Notes under the pieces: generated by a model | Database searches by the model: none | The model's input: the letters and a program-made list of their open reading frames with translations, nothing else | What the model was told of the DNA's origin: nothing | Translations under genes and position numbers: made by a program | DNA from: Azolla caroliniana | Taxonomy: Eukaryota; Polypodiophyta | Reading direction: 5' to 3' | NCBI GenBank assembly: GCA_043228905.1 | Contig: JBHGNT010000013.1 | Coordinates: 20,460,001 to 20,524,000 of the forward strand | Length of the DNA stretch: 64,000 bases | Shown here: piece by piece, positions 12,059-24,042 of the stretch | How positions within the stretch are numbered: position 1 is the first letter of the stretch | Layout of the letters: each line of letters opens with the position of its first letter

Positions 12059-12084
12059 CCCTAACCCTAACCCTAACCCTAAAA
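12059..12084. promoter_or_regulatory. (CCCTAA)4 telomere-like tract in PFK leader
   Basis: Four CCCTAA units sit 115-140 bp before the PFK ATG, just upstream of a CT-rich leader (12138-12174). The core AAACCCTAA equals the plant telo-box, common in promoters of growth-related genes. The unit is 6 bp rather than the usual 7-bp plant telomere unit. Confidence 0.6.
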
Positions 12085-12198
12085 ACTCGGTTTCCTGAAC
12101 GCAAATACAGCGCTCTTCAGTTCTTCTGTAGTTGTCTCCCTCTCCCTCTCTCTGTCTCTGTCTCTCTCTTTCTTTGTGCGCACCTGTAATAATATCCA

Positions 12199-15100
12199 AT
12201 GGCTTCTCTCATGATACCTTACTCCGTTTGCTGCGATGTACGATCCCGCAGAGAAAGGTTCTCCTCTGGCCTAGTATCCTACAACAGAACTCTGCAGATT
12301 GGGATTTCCAAGAACCTCAGCTGTAGCCGAGTTCAGCAGAGAAATCTGACAGGAGAACAGCAACAGCAACAGCAGCAGCAGCAGCAGAAGAAGAAGAAGA
12401 AGAAGAAGAAGAACGCGAAGGTGACTGAGTGTTCAATCCATGGATCGATCGGTGTTCATCCGACCATCAACGACTCGGATTCAGAAGGGCCTCCGGCTTT
12501 TGAAGATGTTCCTCATCTCTCCAACTACCTTCCTCATCTACCTGTAAACACTCTCCTATTTTCTTTCCTCTTGTACAAATTTATGCTGTGCACCCTTTTT
12601 TAATACCTTCTGTAATTTTTACTCTTCCCTGCACTCTTTTTCTTGACATTCGGTTTTGGTTGATTTTATTCCTCCTTTTGGAATTCGCTTCTTCTTCTGA
12701 TTTTCTATGATTTTGAATCAAATCTTTTTTTTTTAGGACTCCCTCTTTTCTTGATTTTCATTGTAGTTTTCGGAATCGATTAAGTAAAGATATTAGAATA
12801 TACGTACGTACATACATGTATATGTATATGTGAATACGTAAGCATGTATGTAGTTTCGCATGTACGTACGTAAAGAGATTAGAATATACATATGTGCATA
12901 CATATATTCTGTGTGAGTGTGTAAGCATGTTATTCTTCCTTTTTCTGATTTACATATGAAAGTTGGATTAATTCTGGATTGTGTAAAACATTCTGTATGC
13001 CTTCTTGTTACTGCTTTCATTACATATTCTAAAATTGCTTAAGTAGATAGATGAATGGAACTCCTGGATCAGAATGCAAATGTACGTGTGTGTTCTCTTC
13101 TTATGTGTAAATTTTAAGAAAAGATGATCTTAGGAAAGAAGGCAGATTAATCTTGAATTTTTTAGTTAAAAAAGAAGATCTTAGGAAAATTTAGTTCAAT
13201 ATTGAGTTGATCAGATTCATGTTTAAAATACAAGCCAGAAGAAGATCATAGTAAAGGGTGATCGTATGCATGTTTCCTTATTTTCTGTTATGTCTTTGGC
13301 AAAAAAATTGGTGTGGCGAAATCTTACAGAAAGGGCCTTCAATCTGGGCTTGGTTGATTCTTTGTTTAATCCATAAGTTAGGAGAATCTCTCAGGAAAAG
13401 GAGGGAGATCAGTGTTGTTCTAAATATCGGGCTTATATTTAGAACATATGCAAGGTCAAGATCAGGAAAAGGAGCATCAAAAAACCTCTACTGATCAGAT
13501 AGAATGTTTATAACATAAGCATGGAGACGAAGACCTTTGTAACATGGGGGCCAATATTGGATTGATAATATTCATGTTAAAATAAACAACTTCTATATAC
13601 AGAAAAGTAAGATGCTAAACGATACAAATGCATAAGTTGGCTTGTCATTTGGTAATGATTATTGAGATGGTTTTAACATCATGAAATGCATAATTCGATG
13701 TATAAGATGCATGGTGATGGGAGGACATGGTGTCTAATCTCAGTCGGTATGGTGGAACGAGGAAATGATAAAATGCTCCAATTTTATTTGGGTTTCCTTG
13801 GGCAGCTCAGACATGGCGAGCAATTTTCTTCATAAGCTGGCACTGGCATACTGTCGTGGACAATTCCTCGATCTCGCCCATCATCCTTCACATAAATTTG
13901 CAAATTCTGTTGGACCTAAGTATGAGAAGTTCTTGTCTTGTTTCTATTTCTGGCTGGTGGTAGGAAACTCTGAGTTGGCCTATTGGTTTGCAAGTACTAC
14001 AGGTGTGTAGATGTACATGTACCTCTGTCTTGGTATGCATCCATCATTCGAGAAGCACATGAAATGATACTTGTACTAGGCCATATTTGTTGGAATAGGC
14101 TCATTGGAGTGATCCAGGTCTTTGGGCATAGAGTTTCCTTGGATCTTGCGATGTTACAGTGTTCTTTTCATCATCTTGGAGGGGTATATAGCATTTGATG
14201 GTAGATCAAGCAGAGATGCCATCGGTTCTTGCAGAATGGTTTTAGAGAGTTTGCTATAGTGTTTCTGATAATGTTTTCCTTTGGATCATTGTAGTTGATT
14301 GGTAATTACTTTTGTGCTATTGCAGACATATCCAAGTCCGCTCAATTATAATCCTGCTTATGCAACGGGAAGGTATTCAAACCACTAATCTGTTGCTACA
14401 TTTTTAAAGTTTAATGGCTTCTGACAGTTTCTTCTTCTTATTACAGACACTACTTTGTTGGCCTAGATGATGTGGTTGCAAGAAATGTAAGCAACTTTTT
14501 CTTTATTGCTTTAAGTTGTATTGTATTTGTAATGTGTCAAAGTTTGTTTTAGAACCTACTGGAATCATATGTTAAGGTCTAGTTTGAATGCTGTCATTTC
14601 ACTGAAGCCTTTATTGCTTTAGTAGGGGTCATATCTTAGTGGAGATATTGGAAAGTTGGTTTTGAAATCTACTGAAATTGTGTGTTGTGCTCTTCTTGGA
14701 AGGTTGTCACTTCACTGAAATCTCCAGGACATGGTCAGCATTTTCGACGGGCTGGTCCAAGGGAGAAGGTGTGTATCCATTTCATATTATCAATCTCATG
14801 TTTCTTTACTTTTTCTTGCTTGCAAAAAATATGTTGTCTCCGTATCTCATTCTACCCCACTTCAAGATTGGATTTTCGAGTTGATATTGTTTACTTTTTA
14901 TGATTTATTTTGCATTTTGTATTTCCTATTGTGAATGCTATTTGTCTAAATAGACAAATAACTCTTAATCGTCCTTCATTCGACTTTTGATTTCCATTTT
15001 CTATTCAGACTCCAATTTTGTTCCTTATCCTTAATTGTTGATGGTCACAACACAGGTGTACTTCAAATCAGAGGAAGTCAAAGCTTGTGTCGTGACTTGT

Positions 15101-17981
15101 GGAGGACTCTGTCCTGGGTTGAATACCGTCATTCGAGAAATAGTATGTGGTTTATGGAATCAATATGGAGTTCGAGATATCATTGGCATTGAAGTAAGTT
15201 GGAGGTGGTGCATCAGACATAGCCTTTTATGAGAATTCGCAGTACCTTCTCTATATATTTCCAACTTATGCTGCTTTCTGACCTATGTTGTGCCATTAGA
15301 TGGGAAATATAAAGGGTTTCTTGCAAATTTGGTAGGTTAGTATATTGTGGTCTTCTAAAGGTATATATTATTGGTTATGCTTATTATGGCATCTATTTCT
15401 GAGTGTCTGCATGCAGGGAGTCTCATCATACAAGACCACTAATCTGCCTTATTCTATATGCTCTCATTCTCATTTCATTGATTTTCCACTTTCCACAAGT
15501 AGATTCTTATGGTTTGGGCATTTCTTTGAAGATGCTATTAACCGTAAATTGTCAGGATGTCAGGATGCTCCTCATGTGCCAATAGGTCTACACTCAATTT
15601 TAAATACTCATGTTACATAAAGGATATGAATCTTCCACTGTAATTTGGGAAGCTAAAATTATTCTTCTCTACAATGATATTTTTTCTACTGGAGTGTCAT
15701 TTTAAATAACAGAAATCTTGTGAGCAGAGAATATGAGTCCTTTTAGTGAAGCGTAATCGAAGTTTTCGCAATTTTCTACATGTCTGAGGATAACATCACA
15801 GTAAGGAAATAATTCATGTTCGTATCTGTGGTATTGATGTCTTGTCGGATTACAGGGAGGCTATCGAGGATTTTATGCCCGAAATACTTTACCTTTAAAT
15901 CCAAAAATAGTCAATGATATCCATAAACGTGGAGGGACTGTACTTGGAACATCTCGAGGTGGACATGACACCATCAAAATTGTGAACAGTATTGAAGATC
16001 GTGGAATCAACCAAGTATGTTAAATTTCAAATTTTACTTTGTTTGGAATTAGTATTTTCTTTTATGCTTAACATGTATGTTGTGTCTTGTTTTCTTGGTC
16101 TGCAATATGTATACCTATCATGTAAACAACAAGTAACACAGCTATTTTGAAGGTTTATGTCATTGGAGGTGATGGAACCCAGAAGGGTGCCAATGCCATT
16201 TATGAGGTGATTCTCAATTTCTTGGTAAAGTTTTATTTTAGTAATTTCCCCTGGAAGAGAATACTCAAATCAATTCGTTTTACCCAACTACAGGAGGCGC
16301 GTAAGCGGGGATTGAAGGTTGCTATTGCAGGAATACCAAAGACGATTGACAATGATATTGCTGTAAGTCAAGGCTTGAGGTCGATATCAAGCACCCTTAG
16401 TACTCCGTTTCAAGCACTTGTTTTTAAATGCTTTTTTAGAACATTAGGATTTAGTACAATTCTTCAATTGGTTAGATTTTTCGTGAATTCAGGTGATTGA
16501 CAGATCATTTGGGTTTGATACTGCTGTTGAAGAAGCCCAACGGGCCATCAATGCAGCCCACACCGAAGCAGAGAGTGTGCATAATGGCATTGGTCTTGTG
16601 AAATTGATGGGTCGATACAGTGGTATGTGTGTGATTGCAGTCATGTGAGTCAACCGAATGAAATCATTCTTATGAAGGCTCTAAATGCAACAAATGATGC
16701 ATTTTTTACAGGGTATATTGCAATGTATGCAACTCTGGCTAGTAGAGATGTGGTAAATATACATGGTGGTTATAAAAGATATAATGGTTCAACTCTATAA
16801 GAGTTTCTTCTGATTGATTGTGTATCTCTTGTTGGAAGGATCTTTGCTTGATACCAGAAGTGCCATTCTATTTGGAAGGCGAGGGTGGTTTATATGAATT
16901 TGTTGAAAGACGTTTACAAGAGAATGGACATATGGTAATAGTGGTGGCCGAAGGGGCCGGGCAAGAACTCATGGAAGCAAGTTCAACTTTACGTGATGCA
17001 TCTGGAAACCAATTGCTTCATGATATTGGCTTGTGGCTCTCTCAGAAGCTCAAGGTATGTTTACATTACATGCCTCATGCTGCATGCATGCTTTTTAAAT
17101 ATTTTCTGAAGTTCATAACCACATTGATGACTTTATTTATATTAGGGTCGCTTCCTTGCAACCAAAAAGGAGATTCTAAACTTGAAATACATAGGTAGGA
17201 CTGTAAATCTTATATTAACACCGGATAACACGTGAAATGCGACTATGGTTATAGAACTTGAAAAGCATCTGATGATTAAATCATGCACGTGTTTCATTGC
17301 TTGGCAAATTTTGCAGATCCAACGTATATGATTCGTGCTATTCCAAGCAATGCGGCAGATAATGTCTATTGCACTTTGCTGGCTCAGAGTGGTATTCATG
17401 GAGCAATGGCAGGGTACACTGGTTTTACTGTGGGGCCTGTCAATGGCCGACATTGTTACATTCCTATTACGGTATGCTCCATGTTAAAATGTGCTTTTAA
17501 TGGAAAAACGACCACCAAAATAGCCATTCTAAGATATTATGGGAATACTCCTGCCTCGTGAAGCTATCAGAATAATATTGTTTGTTATGTTTTGGAAATA
17601 CTATGCAAAAGGTCTGGGTATCCTGGTGATTTTGCCTTTTCTTGTCTCTGAATGGGTAGTAAGTGCCATGGATGGATGGTGGAATCATGTTAAACATGGA
17701 TTTTGTGAATACATAAAAGTCTTGTATTTGAATCACGTAATCTTATCATGCGATTGAATATGTCGCAGAGGGTAACAGAGAAGCAGAACCGTGTCAATAT
17801 TGCAGACAGGATGTGGGCACGACTACTCTCTTCCACTAACCAGCCAGCTTTCATAGAGGCTGATGAGCGAAATAAGGAATCAAAGATCATTACCAATGGT
17901 TCAGCTCAAAATACAAATGGGGCTATTCCAAAGGTTGACATCTTGCCCGAGGCTGCATCATTTGTGAACGAGGGGAAATAA
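12199..17981 (+). CDS. PFK: ATP-dependent 6-phosphofructokinase, plant type (14 exons)
   Basis: Phosphorylates fructose 6-phosphate to fructose 1,6-bisphosphate in glycolysis. Exons: 12199-12543, 14326-14372, 14447-14486, 14703-14768, 15056-15193, 15856-16014, 16153-16206, 16294-16362, 16493-16622, 16712-16752, 16839-17054, 17146-17194, 17317-17471, 17769-17981. Phases match throughout and give 573 residues. Motifs include [47 protein letters not shown] (GGDGT marks ATP rather than PPi use), [81 protein letters not shown] and [18 protein letters not shown]. The N-terminal ~100 residues have no catalytic homology and are Ser/Arg-rich at first, then hold Q10 and K8 runs coded by CAG/CAA and AAG repeats (12358-12411). 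This suits a plastid transit region, but location is not proven. Intron 1 is 1.8 kb and contains a dispersed repeat. Identification is very secure. Confidence 0.96.
13765..14198 (+). mobile_element. Dispersed repeat copy A with decayed coding sequence (PFK intron 1)
   Basis: Reads [20 protein letters not shown] then LAYWFAS, and after frameshifts [16 protein letters not shown] and FGH...[14 protein letters not shown]. The same run of motifs occurs at 52.7 kb, so this is a copy of a dispersed coding repeat. It lies wholly inside PFK intron 1. The parent protein is not recognised; a retroelement gag or transposon-borne gene is possible. Confidence 0.6.
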
Positions 17982-18311
17982 TAAGAGTACTTACCAGAAT
18001 CTTTTAACTTGATATTGTTATTGGAAGTTGTTTCCCATGTTCTTGGGACTCTTGAAAGGGTCTAGAGTGATGGATTTGCCACTTTAGCACTATAGAGATG
18101 GGCTTATACTCAGGGTTGCATATTAAAAACTAGTACCTAGATATGAGGAGGTGGATAGAGAACCTTCTCTGTTCTCCCTCTCAATTGTTGCGGAACTGTA
18201 TACTACACAAGGCTAGGTTTGTACAATGTAGATGTGGAAATAATGCCCATCAAGATTTCGACTCATCCGCAAAGTCTTGGGGGGAATTACATATGGTTTT
18301 CCTCAAAATGT

Positions 18312-18341
18312 AATAAAAATATTTCAAATCACTTAAATAAA
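18312..18341 (+). terminator. Candidate polyadenylation signals of PFK
   Basis: AATAAA at 18312-18317 and 18336-18341, about 330-360 bp after the PFK stop codon. Plant signals are loose, so this is only plausible. Confidence 0.35.
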
Positions 18342-18548
18342 ACGAGAGATTTTTTATTCTTTAGAGTCTTGCATTCTGGTGTTCTGGGTGGTTAATTGTA
18401 ATGGAAATGATTAGGAATGAATTACTGAAAACAATAATCCTCACGATTAAATTTAAGACAATTCATCAACGTGATATCAATGGCCTACATTAACCGTACT
18501 GTACCGAAGGGCCAAATTAGTTCTCTATTGGTGTGCATGCAACAGAAA

Positions 18549-18860
18549 ACACTGGTGCTTCTTGTAAATACGTTTTTTGTTTCTTTCCACTTAACTGGGC
18601 ATGATTCAAGCATATCAACTTTCTAAATAGGAAAAATCAAGGATTTTTTAATATATAGTGCAAGCTGCCCAAATAATGGATATGGTTTAGTGTGAGTGAA
18701 GCAGCACAATAAATGGTGCTCTGTAGAGTTAACTGGTACTTTTTGTACTGTAAATTTTTTGCAATTTTTGTTTCTCTACTCAACTGGGTATGATTTAAGC
18801 GTATGTGCTTTCGAAATAGAAAAAATCAAGGATGTTTTGATAGGGGGAGAAAGGCTTCCC
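18549..18860. repeat. Diverged direct repeat, period ~180 bp
   Basis: ACTGGTGCTTCTTGTAAAT (18549) and AACTGGTACTTTTTGTACTG (18730) each lead into CCACTTAACTGGGCATGATT or CTACTCAACTGGGTATGATT and then a shared AAAAATCAAGGAT block. Confidence 0.7.
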
Positions 18861-20134
18861 AATTCATGGATAAGGTTTCTATATCACTTGGATGAAAGTG
18901 GACTGGTTTGACGAAAGCAATTTGCATGCTGATGGGTTGGTTAATCTCTGGCTCTCTTATTGACTCCTAGTCAAGACAAACATTTTTCCCACTATGTTTT
19001 TCTCTTCTTTATGAAAGTGGATCTTCCCAAATAGATGGTGTTTTAGCTATTAGAGTGGTCGCCATATTGATCGAAGCCTTCTGCATTGTCATTGATAGCT
19101 GTGTCCCTCTCTATATGTACATGAAACAATGGGGGAGCTCAAAACTAATCAAGGTTGGGTAGGACAGAGAAGCCAATCAGTGGCTCTCTCAATCCCTCCT
19201 GTCCACCTCCTGATTGTGATGCCCTTACCACCATCTAGTTGATATGTGATTTCATCAACACCAATACCCTATAATCATGAATAGTTGTTAGATTCCTCTA
19301 TAACAAGACCAATGGAAGTTATTCAAGGTTGGGCGAAGTACTAGCTACCCACAACCTCCCTTCCTGTATTGTGCATCTCTTGGCATGTTGCCCTTCCAAT
19401 CATCCTCTTCATGAACTTGCTACCTATTCAAATGCTGCCTTTTCCCACCATGCAGGGAAACCCTCTTGTAAGATGTTGTCAAACCTAATACATTAGATAC
19501 TCAAACTTTGATGGCATCTTTCAAATTCGCAACAGGGTTTGTTGCTAAAACGATGATTAACAGTTGTACAATATAATGAGGACACTATCACTAAGAGATG
19601 CATGAAAATTATGGTGATGTAAAAACAAAGTCTCACAATGCATACACTACAGCTCGCAACAAGTCATGGCTGAAGTTCCCTTAAGTACCAGTGATATCCA
19701 AACTGATAACAATTACAACAGCAATGACGATGAAGAAAATGATGACAAAGACCATGAAGTAGAGTTAGAGCTAGAACCTCATTTCCATGTTCTGGGATTA
19801 ATGTTATAAGGAGACACAACCTTCACAATTAAAGGGAATTTTAACAAGACTCACCGTCCAGGATATGTATACACCAGAAACTACTAAAAAGCATAAAAAT
19901 TTACAAAACTAAAACATCTTTTTTTTTCAAACTGTTTTGGCAATAAGGTCATGTATGGTACAAGCCTCTCCTATATATGGAAATTACAATGCTTTGCCAT
20001 GTCCATAGGGTCAGGCTTGACACCATGATGACAACAATTAACGATGACGACGATTATGATAATGATGAAGAATTAGAATTAGGGTTTAGGATCCCATAGT
20101 CATACCGAGATCATCGAGTTTTTTCCATTGTTTT
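18861..20134. other. Intergenic, no gene seen
   Basis: AT-rich sequence with some pyrimidine-rich stretches. No exon-like or transposon-like features were recognised. The right end includes the PETM 3' region. Confidence 0.45.
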
Positions 20135-20524
20135 TTACTCGGCTTCAGCCTCGGCCTCCTCGACCACAGCTTCAATACGAAGAAGAACAAAACCAAGAGC
20201 AATCCCGACGAGAACCAAGCCGCTCATTATGGGAACAATGCGAGAGATCTCTGCTGCGATATTGCAAGAAGCGGACATAGCTCCTCCTTTCCTTCCATTC
20301 TTTCCTGAAGAGGAAACCCTAACCCTAGCTCCCATGGCAGCAAATCCTTCCTCCGTGCTCGCTGCTAATCCTAACCTACTCACGTGGCTCTCCGCCTTCA
20401 TCCCAGCAAATGAAGCAAGCTTCATGACAGATCTCCTCTGGGTCTTGTTCACAGAGCTTGGTTCCTTCACAGAGGTGCTCATGACAGCGACATTTGCTGC
20501 TGACATCATCATCATGGTTGCCAT
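20135..20524 (-). CDS. PETM: Cytochrome b6f complex subunit 7 (PetM), plastid precursor
   Basis: Small subunit of the thylakoid cytochrome b6f complex, which carries electrons from plastoquinol to plastocyanin. The single exon gives 129 residues. The first ~85 are rich in Ser, Ala, Lys and Arg with few acidic residues, as in a chloroplast transit peptide. [16 protein letters not shown] stretch precedes the mature part. That part holds one membrane helix, [20 protein letters not shown], followed by [14 protein letters not shown]; the FVLLRIE-x2-VEEAE ending is the plant PetM signature. The start at 20524 is the first Met of the frame; nearby upstream frames close. On its upstream side lie a (GAA)n tract (20764-20802) and a GATAAG I-box-like site at 20845-20850, a motif of light-regulated promoters. 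No neighbour shares its function. Confidence 0.88.
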   Translation of the reverse strand: MATMMMMSAANVAVMSTSVKEPSSVNKTQRRSVMKLASFAGMKAESHVSRLGLAASTEEGFAAMGARVRVSSSGKNGRKGGAMSASCNIAAEISRIVPIMSGLVLVGIALGFVLLRIEAVVEEAEAEAE

Positions 20525-20763
20525 GGGGATTCTTCTCTCTTCAGAGCTTCAACAACTAAGAGGCAAGCAAACAAACAACAGAGAGAATCAAACGGAGGAA
20601 GAAGAGAAGCAAATGATGGATGGATGAACGGATAGATAGGTAGATAGGTCTCTGCTTACCTTCGATGTGACTCGGGTGGGTTGGGTGAGGAATGCTGAGA
20701 GAGAGAGGATCGAAAGGTAGCTATGGTGGATGAGCTGATCTGATCTGATCACACGCCTGATGG

Positions 20764-20802
20764 TCTTCTTCTTCTTCTTCTTCTTCTTCTTCTTCTTCTT
20801 CT
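20764..20802. repeat. (TTC)13 microsatellite in PETM leader/promoter
   Basis: An uninterrupted TTC/GAA trinucleotide tract about 240-280 bp before the PETM start. It is likely length-variable. Confidence 0.9.
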
Positions 20803-20971
20803 GAGGGCATGGTGGTTCACATCCATACATTCGTTGATAAAAAGGATAAGACCCAAAAACCTTTTCTTGCTTGGCTCTGAATGGATGAGCTTCTCTCTCT
20901 CTCTCTAAACTACTTCACATTTTTATCCTTAGAGGTAAAGTTTGTGGATATAAGGGTAGTGATGAACCAAT

Positions 20972-21133
20972 GCCTTAATCCTCACATGACAACTCTAGCC
21001 AGAACGCTTCTTAAACATAGTGTTACAAAATAAGAGATGCGAACTACTCAAAGCCTTAATCCTCACATGACAACTCTAGCCAGAAAGCTTCTTAAACATA
21101 GTGTTACAAAAGAAAAGATGCGAACTACTCACT
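20972..21133. repeat. 81-bp tandem duplication
   Basis: Two copies, each starting GCCTTAATCCTCACATGACA, at 20972-21052 and 21053-21133. They differ at only a handful of positions, so the duplication is recent. Confidence 0.92.
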
Positions 21134-23397
21134 CACACACAATATATTATCATTCGATATTGCATGGTGATTTGCTAATGTTGCGACCCATGTATATGGT
21201 ATGCTAACATTGAACCTAGTCATATGGCCACTAATTGACCCTTAAAATCCTCACATTTGTTTCTATTGCAATTGGCCATATGTCACTCCTCATCTCCCAT
21301 CATTTTTGAGGTCATCCAAATACACTCTTATGTGAATGCCAAACATGAGATTGAGATGCCAATGTGGGATAAAAGCTTATGCACGAAGAAGAATTATGAG
21401 ACATAATCTTAATTTTAAAACAAAGATATGCGTGAAAGGTTGAGTTGTGCAAAGATAAATGCAACATAGGCCTACATATGTAGCATGTTGCAACATTCCC
21501 AATATTGGATCCTCACGGTATCATCCTTTTGGGTTAGATAAGATCAATCCCTTTGGAGATATATGTTGGCATAGTATTCCAAATGATAATGAGAATGCAC
21601 AAGCATTCTAAAAAATGCAATATGCAAAACTAGATAATGCAAATGGGATCTAGGGCAAAAGAGGATACATGTAAAATTACCACCTCATTAGATATGGTTC
21701 GATGATGAATCTAAAGGAGCTAAATGCAAGCTTAAGGCTAGTCTAAAAACAAGTTACACATGGACAAATGTAGCAATGGAATATGATATCTTCAAAAAGG
21801 GAAAACAAAGATAATATCACTTGATAAAGAGACATAAGATACATTACAAATTTACATATGTTATGGTGATAAGATGGCCTCATGGTCCACCATCACGTCT
21901 GTTCGAATCCAGAGGTTGGTTCCACAATATTCCAAATCCCTTTACCGAACCACTTGCACTTACCCTTCTTCATGGATCCAACTACCCATTACCAAATTTA
22001 GTAGTGGTTCACAACCCACAAGTCACCTCCACACCAATCCTGTGTTTTAATTCCTTCCTTTGGGTTGGCCATGGTGTGATTACTTCACTACCAATCACTA
22101 CCATATGAATATGCCGAACACTCTTCTTCCATTGGCCATTATCCCCTCACCGTCACCCTCGCCCTCGCAATCACAAATCCTTCGAGCCCATGATGCTCGG
22201 GGTGATGAAGACTTTTGTAGACAAGCACCTTCACATCCGTGAACCCAATATCCAAGTGGTTATCTATGTGTTGCAACTTCTCCGGATATTCCTCAAAGCC
22301 CCCACCTCCACGTCCCTACCATTTCATTGCCATGACCACCCAACTCATCACCAAATGGTCATCCTTTGATCCCGTGTCAACATTTTACCTTCATTGTACA
22401 TCTATACGATTTGGAAACCCTAATCATCCTTTGATCTTGTGTCACCATTTTACATTTGTTGTACCAATGCAATTTTGAAACCCTAGTCAACGCATGCTTT
22501 TTTCCCAATTACACTAGCTATGGTAAAACATCACCATCCATGTTGGCTAAGCACACCATTCAACAATGGCTAGTGGCTCACCAAAAACATGCCCAAATTC
22601 CTCACCATCACCACCCATATGCATGACATTCCCATTCCGCCCTTATATCCCATGCTTTCTAGTGACTACCTAGACCATCACACCACCAACCTCCTAGCAA
22701 CTTCTTCCACACTTGCTTTCAACATCTTCCACACTCTCCCACCCCGAATAACATCCATCTTTCTCTGCCCCTCTCCTTCTTCAACCCCATAGATTAGAAC
22801 TTAGCACAATGCACCTAGGAGCGTGCCCTCATTCAATTGGGGAGGGTGGGGGGATGTTAAGCCCTTGTCGTATGACACACAACACACAAATCATGACAAC
22901 ACCTACACCAACAAAGACAAGGGAAGACTAAGAAAATACTAAGGAAAAGAGAGGAGAGGACAAACCTTACTCTAGAGCATTGAGCGAAATGCCCATTCCC
23001 AATGTGAAAAGGGACAAAACGTGGTAACGAAGCTATAAAATCCACTTTTGGTGACTTTTTAGCTTCTTCAATGATCTTAGAGCTACAATAATGAATAAGG
23101 AGAACTTACAATGTTAGGTTTGAGAGTATTCCACTCTTGGACCCTTTGACATTTGTCAAACCCCCATACCGTTTATTCTTAAGTATTAGGTTGATTTTTT
23201 ATAGAATGAAAATTATTTTCCAAAAATATATTTACCTATTATATTCAAAATGGTAGTGCCTCTCCCCCAAAGGGATGTTGACTAGATTCAATGTACTTTC
23301 AATAGTTTCAATGTATGAAATTTTAAGGTTATTCATGTGTAAAAACCATAGTCTTTGTTTAATTTATATTATTTTTCTAATACTTTTGTGTTTCGAT
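21134..23397. other. Gene-poor stretch, no gene seen
   Basis: AT-rich to moderately GC DNA with several short open frames rich in Pro, His and Ser (for example 21821-22108 and 22589-22792), none with a recognisable family. A GTTCGAATCC box-B-like word lies near 21902 without a tRNA fold around it. Confidence 0.4.
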
Positions 23398-23602
23398 ATT
23401 ACTCTAAATCTCAATGGACGACAATCATGCACCACTTTGTGTCTACGTTCCCAAAGGCACTCCTTCCTTTCGAGAGGATTTGCAACATGTCACGCCTTAG
23501 TAAGACCCGTTGTCAATTCCTTCGAGTTTCATTCTTGCAAACATTCTCCCTAGGCGGGATACTTAATGCGACACAAGACTACACTCGTCAATATGTGCAA
23601 TA
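23398..23602 (-). pseudogene. Plastid 16S rRNA fragment (nuclear plastid DNA)
   Basis: The + strand reads as diverged antisense plastid 16S rRNA: GGACGACAATCATGCACCA (23416), GTTCCCAAAGGCACTCCTT, CGAGAGGATTTGCAACATGT, then GTCAATTCCTTCGAGTTTCA (23512) and TAGGCGGGATACTTAATGCG. The ~50-base part normally lying between CATGTCA-x-GCC and GTCAATTCC is missing, so there is an internal deletion. Many C-to-T and G-to-A changes are typical of old methylated organelle insertions. It is not functional. Confidence 0.85.
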
Positions 23603-23979
23603 ATTATTGAAAATAAACCAAGCATTTACGAATATAGATATTCTATTTTGATAAACGAAAGTAACATTTCTTTCCCCTTATACTATATAACCCCTTATAC
23701 ATATGTAAATGTTAGAGGTTCAAAACCCCTTATATTCTACGACATTGGATAGTTAATGCGGATAGGTTGCCATTATCGCAACTATAAAGTAGGAAAGGAA
23801 TATGAATAGTTCATGAGCAAATATTTGGAGTAAAAGTTGAAGTGAAGTAAAGGCAAACATAGAAAAACGTGTGTAAGAATCAATCCACTTTGACAAAAAG
23901 GTGGTTGAGCAAGAACATATCTAAGCATGATGTGTTGTCTCTTCATAATCCCCTTCCCTTGGTTTTCTTTCAAGTGTAT

Positions 23980-24042
23980 TACACCTCGACATTCCATTTC
24001 ATGTGTTACGACTTAATTTCGAACACTAGGGCCTTAATTAAG
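23980..24042 (-). pseudogene. Possible second plastid 16S piece (3' end)
   Basis: ACACCTCGACATTCC, GTGTTACGACTTAATTTC and CACTAGGGCCTT resemble the antisense 3' end of 16S rRNA (GTTACGACTTCACTCC then CACTAGCCCTGCC). On the + strand the antisense 3' end should come before the 23.4-kb piece, so the pieces are in permuted order. Confidence 0.5.

Noticed and set aside
21821-21960. GTTCGAATCC box B with a weak box A upstream, a possible tRNA gene
   Set aside because: No acceptor or anticodon stem pairs around it, and the A-B distance is too short for a normal tRNA.
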